Source: an uncultured Pseudorhodobacter sp.
GTDB lineage: Bacteria > Pseudomonadota > Alphaproteobacteria > Rhodobacterales > Rhodobacteraceae
Direction: 5' to 3'
DNA: 12,997 nt
NCBI GenBank assembly: GCA_945957495.1
Contig: CAMFLG010000036.1
Span: 1 to 12,997, forward strand
Position 1 is the first letter of the stretch, and each line of letters opens with the position of its first letter. The translations under genes and the position numbers were made by a program. The notes below the pieces were generated by a model that searched no databases, was not told where the DNA came from, and worked only from the letters and a program-made list of their open reading frames with translations. This document shows, in pieces, positions 1 to 5,702 of the stretch.

Positions 1-53
1 GGCGGGTCAATTCTCGATGAAAAACCCGGGTCACTTCTGGGTGGAAATCAACA
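1..53. mobile_element. Terminal end of an IS21-like insertion sequence (partial)
   Basis: Two imperfect direct repeats lie in tandem 24 bases apart: GGGTCAATTCTCGATG at 4-19 and GGGTCACTTCTGGGTG at 28-43. The segment then ends in GAAATCAACA at 44-53. Tandem GGGTCA-type repeats running into a terminal ...TCAACA (TGTTGA read from outside) are the pattern I associate with IS21-family termini, where they serve as transposase-binding sites. Only this end is in the window; the istA/istB genes would lie to the left. The family call comes from recognising the pattern, not from an alignment. Confidence 0.5.
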
Positions 54-397
54 AAGCGCCCTTATGCTGTTTTTGGGCTTCGTCGTCCGCTGGTTCGGCA
101 ATCCGCCGCAAGCCACTGTTTTTCCGTGCCTATTCGACAAAAACCACCTTCTCCCGCTTAATCCCAGTTTGTGCAGGCTTTGGTGTCACCGCACAGTGTG
201 GTGTGGCGTGACATCAGAGTCTGCACACGCGGACACCAGAGCTGGCTGCAAACGGATTTTGGAATCCCATCGGCAGAATTGACCGTGACGAGTGGTTAGG
301 CGTTTCCCTTCGAAGGCGTGCTCGGGTTCACCGCAATGTTGATGTGGCGATAGGTGGCACCACCGAGAAATCGATCCGGGGGAAGCCCAACCCAGTC
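54..397. other. No recognisable gene between the IS-like end and the orphan gene
   Basis: Short open frames exist on the plus strand (for example 64-282), but they have no convincing ribosome-binding site, an unusual Cys/Trp/His-rich composition and no recognisable motif. Base composition is more AT-rich than in the metabolic genes to the right. I see no tRNA-like or terminator-like structure. It is probably decayed sequence next to the insertion-sequence end. Confidence 0.4.
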
Positions 398-1156
398 CTA
401 GGAAACAATAACGATGTATCTGTGGTCGCGAAGCTCGATGTCAGCGAGCCCCTCGTTAGTATATCGCTGTGCCTGCTGAGTTGCCTTTTTGATAGTGGCA
501 TCTAGCTGGGTTTGCGATTGTAGTTTCTTCCACTCTGTCAGGACGAGTCCTAGGGTGTTGTGGATCACATGCAATGAGGGCGGCTCTGAGTAGACGAGAT
601 CGGTGCGCTGGCCCTCGGCATTCACCTTGAACGCAAAAACCCCGTGCCAGAGCAAGTGGACCGCGCCCATCTTCTCGCACTCAGTCTTACCCTTGTTGAA
701 AGCCGTTTTCCACTTTTCTCGGACGTCGCAATCGACGGCGACCAACCTTTGTAGGTGGCGAAAGGCGCGCTCGGCAGTTGACTTGAGCCCCAAGCTTTGG
801 TCGCGAAGGTGGTAGTCCAACTCGGACTTGATAGCCGCGAGTTCTACGCTGTGCCTCAAGACGGCGCCTGGCTCGAAGGGGCTGCCTCCCCTTGCCTCCA
901 TGTTGACTGCCGTCCGCGACCAGCTGCTAAAATTCCCCAATACCGCAGCAGCTTCCTTGGGCAGAACTGGAGCGAACCTTGTCCGGAACTCGGCCATAGA
1001 GTCGAATATTGAGGAAAAACTCTCTGCGAGGTAGGGGCTTGGAACGAAACCTTCCCCCATTCCAAAGCGCAGCGTCGCCATGTGCAACTCAAGGGCCTTG
1101 AGATAGCCCTCGATACGTCCAGAGAGTATGCGCCATTCACTGTAGGGAGTGAACAT
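398..1156 (-). CDS. Uncharacterised protein with a PD-(D/E)XK nuclease-like C-terminus
   Basis: I do not recognise the full-length family. From ATG 1156 it is 252 residues; the frame also allows a TTG two codons upstream and stays open further. The first ~170 residues look mostly helical, with several Trp and Arg residues and no signal peptide or membrane segment, so it is probably cytoplasmic. Near the C-terminus the order T-D186-L-V, then a hydrophobic stretch ending in L-T-E208-W-K210, then Q228-A-Q-R-Y232, then a final strand Y-I-V-I-V matches the D...ExK...QxxxY layout of RecB-type PD-(D/E)XK nucleases. This is inference from a motif, without a fold prediction. Its codon use and GC are lower than in the genes to the right and it sits beside an insertion-sequence end, suggesting horizontal acquisition. 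A defence or DNA-processing role is possible but unproven. ATG 1156 lies two bases after the stop of a 12-codon leader ORF, so its translation may be coupled to that ORF. Confidence 0.6.
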   Translation of the reverse strand: MFTPYSEWRILSGRIEGYLKALELHMATLRFGMGEGFVPSPYLAESFSSIFDSMAEFRTRFAPVLPKEAAAVLGNFSSWSRTAVNMEARGGSPFEPGAVLRHSVELAAIKSELDYHLRDQSLGLKSTAERAFRHLQRLVAVDCDVREKWKTAFNKGKTECEKMGAVHLLWHGVFAFKVNAEGQRTDLVYSEPPSLHVIHNTLGLVLTEWKKLQSQTQLDATIKKATQQAQRYTNEGLADIELRDHRYIVIVS

Positions 1157-1158
1157 CT

Positions 1159-1235
1159 TCAACCGCCGGGCTTCAGTTTCAGTTTTCTCAGTGCCATGAT
1201 CACTGCTCCCGTGTCTTTTTCAGGGTAACACGGGA
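1159..1235 (-). promoter_or_regulatory. Hairpin and 12-codon leader ORF before the nuclease-like gene
   Basis: On the minus strand, a perfect 8-bp inverted repeat (arms 1207-1214 and 1228-1235, TCCCGTGT/ACACGGGA, 13-base spacer) precedes ATG 1197. The downstream arm contains GGGA, and with the next base it makes a GGGAG Shine-Dalgarno about nine bases before that ATG. The ORF at 1197-1159 encodes MALRKLKLKPGG and stops two bases before ATG 1156 of the main gene. The layout could let the hairpin mask the leader's ribosome-binding site and control the main gene by coupling. It could also be a DNA-binding palindrome, or chance. Confidence 0.3.
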
Positions 1236-1265
1236 ATGGCACGGCGTGAATCGCCCAATTGTGGG

Positions 1266-1406
1266 TCATTTTTGCCCCAACTGATGCACAGCCGCCGCCA
1301 CGTCCATCAGGTTCCGCGCCGTTTCGATGCAGGTTTCCGCCTCGACCGCCGTGCCGCGTGCGAGGTTGAGGCTGCCGGCCACCGTGCAGCGGATCGCAGC
1401 CTCACG
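1266..1406 (-). pseudogene. Decayed gene fragment (C-terminal piece, unknown family)
   Basis: The minus strand carries an open stretch of 46 codons ending at TGA 1268-1266. It starts immediately after an in-frame TAG (1409-1407) and has no start codon until a Met far into the fragment. The codons are strongly GC3-rich and the peptide has normal, helix-friendly composition (EAAIRCTVAGSLNLARG..., then IETARNLMDVAAAVHQLGQ), unlike random frames nearby. This looks like the 3' end of a real gene whose 5' part has been lost or rearranged. I do not recognise the family. Confidence 0.35.
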
Positions 1407-1595
1407 CTATAGTTCGAAAAGGGACCGAGACCCGCGCCTTGAAGGGTCGTATCAGTAGATGTTTTGCCTGCCAGCCAACTTGGGGCGCGCAGGTATCGAC
1501 TTTTGCGACGGTTTGAGCCGCGGCAATTCGAACGGGGCGATGCCGGAAAAGGCGCGCGGGGATTAAGCTTCACAACAATGGTTTGAACGTAAATC
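1407..1595. other. No supported gene; probable rearranged sequence
   Basis: Nothing here has a start codon with a ribosome-binding site and a plausible protein. Composition shifts around 1410, at the broken end of the gene fragment, which may mark a recombination junction. It ends at the T-tract of the terminator for the leftward gene to its right. Confidence 0.35.
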
Positions 1596-1634
1596 AAAAA
1601 AAGGCGCGCCCCGAAGAAATCCTTCGGGGCGCGC
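1596..1634 (-). terminator. Rho-independent terminator of the DUF1254/DUF1214 gene
   Basis: A perfect 13-bp GC-rich stem (1604-1616 paired with 1622-1634) with a 5-base loop is followed on the minus strand by seven uninterrupted T residues (complement of A1596-A1602). It lies 34 bases past the stop codon at 1669 and is correctly oriented for leftward transcription. Confidence 0.9.
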
Positions 1635-1668
1635 GGAATGGCTTATCAAGACGCCGATGTTGGCCCGA

Positions 1669-3309
1669 CTATTCGGCGCGCTCGATCTCGCCGATGCGCC
1701 AGGATTTGTCGAAGAACGTCGGCAGCGGGCTGTAAAGCCGCAGGATGGTGAACCAGCCTTTGCCCGGCACCGTCTGGATCCAGTTGCCACGCGCCACGCC
1801 CTCGGGCTGTTCGGGAGAGAACCAGATCGTCGTCGTGCCGTCCTTGTCAGCCTCGGCGGCGGGCGAGGGGTAGGCCTGGCTGCCCGCGCGCGCATACTTC
1901 TGCGCGGTTTGCAGCATCGACCGGGTCTGGTTGTCATACAGCGTCAGCGACCAGAACGCCTCTGCCGGAACCTTGGGCGGCAGCACGACCTTGTAGGTCT
2001 TGGCACCGTCGAAGGGTTCGCCCTTGGTATCGGCAAAGCTCATCAGATACTGCGACCCAACGCCCGGGATGCGCATGATCATGCCGGGGGAGTCCAGCGT
2101 ATAGCCGTAGTAGAAGGCGGTGCGGGAATCCAGCGTGCGGGCGCCTGTCGGCGGCAGCGGCTTGAACATGCCATCCTCGAACAGGGGCGGCGGCGTTTCA
2201 AAGTTCGCGCCACCTTCCCACAGCATGGTGCCCCAGTTCGACCCGTCATAGTAGGCCCAGTCGGGATGTTTCATCGCATAGCGCCAGTTCAGCGCGCGCC
2301 CGGCGGATTGGCCGAAGGCGGCGGCATCGGTCAGGATCTTCTTCATCCGCTCGTCCGGGGCGAAGGGCTTGCCATGCACGATGCCAACGGCCGCCAATTG
2401 GCCCGCCAGTTCCACATCATTGCTGGTGGCAGGCTGCATCTGCACGTTTTCGTTAATCATTTCCCAGAAGCCGAAATCACTGGGCGGGATGGTGTTGAAA
2501 GACTGACCGCTGCCGTCAATGAACTTGGTTTCGGGAACCTTGGGTTCACCTGCGATCTTGACGGTGCCTTCCAGCGCCTGCGCGATCGAGGTGCCGAACG
2601 CGCCCGGCTGGTAGGGATAGACCTTCATGGTCTTCTTGATGTTCTCAACCGCAGGCTCTGGCTTGCCGTCCACCAGATAGGCGCGGGCGGCGTACAGGGC
2701 GAGGTTCGTCTTGGAATGGGCAATAAAATAGCCACCTTCGGGCAGCGGGCCGTCATAGTCGGGGCCGACGATCAGGTATTTGCCGCCAAGCCCGCGGTCC
2801 GGGCCCGGCCCGCCGATGTCGATGATCCAGGAAAACCACATGTCGTTGATCGTGCCCACAGCACCCGACGGCTGTTCCACCACAACGGGGCCTTTGCTCA
2901 GATCAAGCCCGGTCATGTAATAAACCGTATCTGCGTTGGGGGTCAGGAACAGCGAGTTCGAGTCCATGAATTTTTCAAAGATCACCACATCGCCGGGGGC
3001 GGCGCCGATGCTTTCAAAGCCCTTCACGAGGGCCAGCGCCGAGGCGCCGCGGAAGCTGTTGTTGTAGGCGCTGAGGGCCTGGGTGAAATCCAGCATGTCA
3101 TAGGTTTTCTGCGCCGTTTCGGCGGTGGGAACACCGTCCACGAAGTCAAGCTTTCCCATTCCGGTAGAGATCGACTCCGGGGCGCCAAGCGACTTCAGGA
3201 CGTCGTCCGACACTTCGGCCCGCAAACTGCTGGTGGTGGCAAAAATCATCCCCGCCACGGTGAGGGCGCCCAGAACGGGGCGGCGGTTCAATCTGTTTTT
3301 GGCAAGCAC
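1669..3309 (-). CDS. Exported DUF1254/DUF1214-domain protein
   Basis: A 546-residue protein with two domains of unknown function that usually occur together. The DUF1254 region (about residues 65-195) contains the typical L-T-P-N-A-D-T-V-Y-Y segment and the D-M-W-F-S-W-I-I-D stretch. The DUF1214 region (about 410-525) ends in the characteristic N-W-I-Q-T-V-P-G-K-G-W-F...L-R-L-Y-S-P motif. I place the start at GTG 3309 because AAAGGAG (3318-3324) lies eight bases upstream. The product then begins MLAKNRLNRRPVLGAL, a normal basic n-region followed by a hydrophobic core and likely cleavage near S-L-R-A/E, so it should be periplasmic. An upstream in-frame ATG (3345) and a longer open frame to 3492 have no comparable ribosome-binding site. 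No biochemical function is established for the family to my knowledge. It is a single-gene transcript with its own terminator, divergent from the alpha/beta hydrolase gene. Family call is strong; role unknown. Confidence 0.92.
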   Translation of the reverse strand: MLAKNRLNRRPVLGALTVAGMIFATTSSLRAEVSDDVLKSLGAPESISTGMGKLDFVDGVPTAETAQKTYDMLDFTQALSAYNNSFRGASALALVKGFESIGAAPGDVVIFEKFMDSNSLFLTPNADTVYYMTGLDLSKGPVVVEQPSGAVGTINDMWFSWIIDIGGPGPDRGLGGKYLIVGPDYDGPLPEGGYFIAHSKTNLALYAARAYLVDGKPEPAVENIKKTMKVYPYQPGAFGTSIAQALEGTVKIAGEPKVPETKFIDGSGQSFNTIPPSDFGFWEMINENVQMQPATSNDVELAGQLAAVGIVHGKPFAPDERMKKILTDAAAFGQSAGRALNWRYAMKHPDWAYYDGSNWGTMLWEGGANFETPPPLFEDGMFKPLPPTGARTLDSRTAFYYGYTLDSPGMIMRIPGVGSQYLMSFADTKGEPFDGAKTYKVVLPPKVPAEAFWSLTLYDNQTRSMLQTAQKYARAGSQAYPSPAAEADKDGTTTIWFSPEQPEGVARGNWIQTVPGKGWFTILRLYSPLPTFFDKSWRIGEIERAE

Positions 3310-3340
3310 GAGATACGCTCCTTTAGCGGTAAACGCAGGA

Positions 3341-3368
3341 AGCATAAGATATCCCTGAAAGTCAGCAA
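3341..3368 (-). promoter_or_regulatory. Candidate promoter of the DUF1254/DUF1214 gene
   Basis: On the minus strand TTGCTG (3368-3363) is followed after 16 bases by TATGCT (3346-3341), about 32 bases upstream of GTG 3309. It resembles a sigma-70-type promoter, with four of six matches in the -35 box and four of six in the -10 box. Identified by eye only. Confidence 0.3.
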
Positions 3369-3481
3369 ACTGGAAAATTGGTGTCTCGGCATCGGCGCGG
3401 CGCCTATGGGGAAGGCGGCAAAAGTGCGGGTTCTGGCGGATCAACTGCTGCTGTGCCCGGCGGGTGGCGGGATTCGGGGCA

Positions 3482-3498
3482 TGTCCCGGCACGGGACA
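3482..3498. promoter_or_regulatory. 17-bp palindrome between divergent genes
   Basis: TGTCCCG-GCA-CGGGACA is a perfect inverted repeat with 7-bp arms. It lies about 170 bases upstream of the DUF1254/DUF1214 start and about 200 upstream of the hydrolase start, and is followed by an AT-rich stretch (3499-3519). It may be an operator for a dimeric regulator. A plus-strand terminator is less likely because no rightward gene precedes it. Confidence 0.35.
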
Positions 3499-3511
3499 AT
3501 ATTTTTGTGTT

Positions 3512-3542
3512 TTAATTCAGCTGGTTGGGGTGCTTGAATTAA
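3512..3542. promoter_or_regulatory. Inverted repeat TTAATTCA-N15-TGAATTAA
   Basis: Perfect 8-bp AT-rich arms (3512-3519 and 3535-3542) are separated by a G/T-rich 15-base spacer in an otherwise GC-rich region. It lies about 160 bases upstream of the hydrolase ATG. Its low GC and symmetry suggest a promoter or operator region for the hydrolase gene. No clear -35/-10 pair could be assigned. Confidence 0.35.
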
Positions 3543-3699
3543 GGGTTTGTTAGGGTTTGGGGCCTTGATGCGTGCGCGGTCCGGCGGCACTTTCACACCT
3601 TGAGCCCGGGCGCGGACAAGGGATCGCGATGCAGCGGCTGATATTGACTCGCACCTCGGAAACCCGCACCCCTGTTGGTGGCCGGATGTTGAGGATTCC

Positions 3700-4791
3700 A
3701 TGCGCAAATTCGTGATTGCTGTGACCATTGCCATGTGCGCCTGCACCCCGCGCGGATCTTTGACCTTCTATCCCGAGGCGGCCAGCGTTGGCCGGGTTGA
3801 AACGGTGATCGTGGCCACCTCGCGCCGCAAGGTTCAGGGCCCGCCCTATTTTGACGCTGAACGCGCGCGGTCGCCGAATTTCGCGCTGATGGGCGTGTCC
3901 GTCCCGCCGGATCGCAAGCCGGGGTCGATTTCCTACCCCCCGGCAAATGGCAAACCAGATCCGAAATCCGATTTCCTGTTGACCAGCGCCGCCACGCTGG
4001 CCGGGACATCCGGCTTCATCAAGGCGATCAACGCTGATCTGGCGAAGGGGTCGCGCCAGCATCAGGAGGCTACGCTGTTTGTGCATGGCTTCAATACCAA
4101 TTTTGCCGAAGGTCTGTATCGGTCGGCGCAGTTGCAGCATGATATGGACCGCAGCGGCACCACGGTGTTCTTTTCCTGGCCGTCGCAGGCACGCGCGCTG
4201 GACTATCTGGCCGATCAGGACAACGCGATGTTTTCGCGCGATGCGCTGGCCACAACGATTGACGCCATGGCGCGATCAAATGCCAAAAGACTTAACCTGG
4301 CGGCGCATTCGATGGGCACGCTGTTGCTGATGGACACGCTGCGCACGATGGCGCTGACCGGCCATGACCAGTTGTTTGCCAAGCTGAATGCGGTTGTGCT
4401 GATCTCTGCCGATCTGGATATTGACCTGTTCCGGCAAGAGGCGGCCCCGGTTGTTGCGCGCGGCGTTGATATCTTTGTGGTGACATCAGACCGCGACAAG
4501 GCGCTGCGGCTTTCGGCCTTGGTGCGGGGCAATCAAAAGCGGCTGGGCCTGTTGGACAACCCGGACGTTCTGGCGCCGGTTCAGGTGACGATGATCGACC
4601 TGAGCCAGGCTGGCGCAGACGGTGGCAACAGCCATTTCAAGGCGGGCACCTCACCAGCCATTCTGGCTTTTATCAACCAGTTGCAGGCCTCGGGCATCGA
4701 TCTTCTGAATGCGCATAATCCCGGGCTGATTGCGAATTCGGTGGCCTTCGTGCAATCGGGCATGAACATCGTCCTGAAGCCGCTGGAATAA
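3700..4791 (+). CDS. Alpha/beta hydrolase of the DUF900 type, probable lipoprotein
   Basis: A 363-residue serine hydrolase. The oxyanion-side strand L-F-V-H129-G-F-N-T, the nucleophile elbow A-H-S204-M-G, an acid in V-T-S-D264-R-D266 and a late histidine in N-S-H312-F give a complete probable Ser-Asp-His triad in alpha/beta-hydrolase order. The F-V-H-G-F-N and N-L-A-A-H-S-M-G segments are typical of the DUF900 family. The N-terminus (MRKFVIAVTIAMCACTP) is a short signal sequence ending in a lipobox-like M-C-A-C, with Cys15 the likely lipidated residue, so the enzyme is probably tethered in the envelope. GAGG five bases before the ATG supports this start. The substrate cannot be read from sequence; an esterase or lipase activity is possible. 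The gene is divergent from DUF1254/DUF1214 and convergent with the Crp/Fnr-type regulator. Its TAA stop lies within the left arm of a 100-bp inverted-repeat element, so the original 3' end may have been altered. Confidence 0.88.
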   Translation: MRKFVIAVTIAMCACTPRGSLTFYPEAASVGRVETVIVATSRRKVQGPPYFDAERARSPNFALMGVSVPPDRKPGSISYPPANGKPDPKSDFLLTSAATLAGTSGFIKAINADLAKGSRQHQEATLFVHGFNTNFAEGLYRSAQLQHDMDRSGTTVFFSWPSQARALDYLADQDNAMFSRDALATTIDAMARSNAKRLNLAAHSMGTLLLMDTLRTMALTGHDQLFAKLNAVVLISADLDIDLFRQEAAPVVARGVDIFVVTSDRDKALRLSALVRGNQKRLGLLDNPDVLAPVQVTMIDLSQAGADGGNSHFKAGTSPAILAFINQLQASGIDLLNAHNPGLIANSVAFVQSGMNIVLKPLE

Positions 4792-4889
4792 GGCCTGTCT
4801 GGTTTTCATAGATACATGCGGATCGAAATTCGCGGTCGCGCGCAGCGAAAGGCAGCGATTGTTGATTCGGTTATAACCAGACAGGCCTT
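4790..4889. repeat. 100-bp element with perfect 15-bp inverted ends (MITE-like)
   Basis: AAGGCCTGTCTGGTT (4790-4804) and AACCAGACAGGCCTT (4875-4889) are exact reverse complements flanking 70 bases. The element fills nearly the whole gap between two convergent genes: its left arm includes the last two bases of the hydrolase stop codon, and the regulator's stop begins six bases beyond its right arm. GGCCTGTCTGGTT-like ends would suit an insertion-sequence terminus, so this may be a MITE or an internally deleted IS. I see no clear target-site duplication. It could alternatively form a long hairpin protecting both 3' ends, although there is no T-tract. Confidence 0.55.
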
Positions 4890-4895
4890 GTCGCC

Positions 4896-5594
4896 CTACT
4901 GCTCGTCGCGATAGCGCGCCAGGACGGCCGCATTTGCCACCCGCAAGGTGCGGTATCCGGTTTCCAACCCGCCCTCGGTGGCAAGTTCGATGATGCAGCG
5001 GCGCAAGGTGGCCCGGGTCACGCCAACCAGCTTGGCCAGATTGTCCTGGGTGATTTCCACATTGGTATCCTGTTTGGTCAGCGCCAGCAAACGACGGCAG
5101 ACACGGGCGCGCACCGTCAGCGCCAGCGACTCTGCCAGCAGGGTCATCGCCATGTTGACGTTTCGCGCGCTGAGTTCATAGAAGGACTGCCAGTATTGGG
5201 GATTTCTGCCCAGCATGCCGCCAACGTCCTGACTTGGAATGTGCAGCAGGCGTGTCGGCCCGGCAGCCTGCAGGCTGATCATCCGGGGCTTGCGGGACAG
5301 TTCGGCGGAATCGCCGATCCAGAAGCCGATTTCGGCGCGGTAGATCGTGACAGGTTCATCGGAAATCAGTGGAAAGCTGATATCCAGCCCGCCACTGGCC
5401 AGACCATAAAGTCCGTCAGATACGTCCCCCGCCTGATAGACGATCTGGCCATCGTCATAATCGCGCCAGCGCGCCACAGCCGCCACCCAATCGCGAAAAG
5501 GCCCGGGTTGCTCTGACAGCCAGCCGCGCGTGTCCAGAGGGGCAATGTCGATGGCTTTCTGTCTTAAACTGAGTCGAATGATACAATTCCCCAA
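4896..5594 (-). CDS. Crp/Fnr-family transcriptional regulator
   Basis: An N-terminal cyclic-nucleotide-binding-like beta-roll contains R-D-Y-D-D-G-Q-I-V-Y-Q-A-G-D and G-L-Y-G-L-A-S-G-G-L. A long dimer helix follows, and then a C-terminal winged helix (about residues 178-222) with recognition segment D-N-L-A-K-L-V-G-V-T-R-A-T-L-R-R. The usual cAMP-contacting F-G-E element is replaced by F-W-I-G-D-S-A-E-L, and there is no N-terminal Cys cluster, so it is probably neither a cAMP receptor nor an Fe-S FNR; its ligand is unknown. The start is uncertain. No in-frame ATG lies near the expected start. ATG 5684 opens the frame but has no ribosome-binding site and would place the palindrome at 5642-5661 inside the gene. 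I chose TTG 5594 (232 residues, normal family length), but a later non-ATG start is possible. It is divergent from the sulfatase operon, which makes it the obvious local regulator. Confidence 0.85.
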   Translation of the reverse strand: MGNCIIRLSLRQKAIDIAPLDTRGWLSEQPGPFRDWVAAVARWRDYDDGQIVYQAGDVSDGLYGLASGGLDISFPLISDEPVTIYRAEIGFWIGDSAELSRKPRMISLQAAGPTRLLHIPSQDVGGMLGRNPQYWQSFYELSARNVNMAMTLLAESLALTVRARVCRRLLALTKQDTNVEITQDNLAKLVGVTRATLRRCIIELATEGGLETGYRTLRVANAAVLARYRDEQ

Positions 5595-5607
5595 CTGGCC
5601 TGCTGCT

Positions 5608-5637
5608 AGTCTAAACACGGAACCGTGCCATCGCCAA
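5608..5637 (-). promoter_or_regulatory. Candidate promoter of the Crp/Fnr-type regulator
   Basis: On the minus strand TTGGCG (5637-5632) and TAGACT (5613-5608) are 18 bases apart. The spacer contains a small palindrome, CACGG-AA-CCGTG (5616-5627). If this is the real promoter, transcription starts around 5600 and translation must begin at or after about 5594, which argues against ATG 5684. Identified by eye only. Confidence 0.3.
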
Positions 5638-5641
5638 CAGT

Positions 5642-5661
5642 TTGCAGGAATTGACCTGCAA
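5642..5661. promoter_or_regulatory. Perfect 20-bp palindrome, probable regulator operator
   Basis: TTGCAGG-AATTGA-CCTGCAA has two perfect 7-bp arms around six bases, the size and spacing expected for a Crp/Fnr-type dimer (two half-sites centred about 13 bp apart). It sits between the divergent regulator and sulfatase genes, 41 bases before the sulfatase ATG and just upstream of the candidate regulator promoter. It could therefore control both directions. Binding by the adjacent regulator is inference. Confidence 0.55.
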
Positions 5662-5702
5662 CTTGCCGGTGTCCGTTGCGTCATGACAGGAGGAATGAGC
5701 GC

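Noticed and set aside
1159..1197. Leader peptide MALRKLKLKPGG as the start of a truncated phage structural gene
   Set aside because: The N-terminus resembles starts I have seen in phage proteins, but 12 residues are too few and no continuation is found in any frame downstream.
1657..3537. 626-codon open frame on the plus strand
   Set aside because: It lies antisense to the DUF1254/DUF1214 gene, is rich in Arg, His and Gly, has no ribosome-binding site or recognisable domain, and arises from strong third-position GC bias in the real gene.
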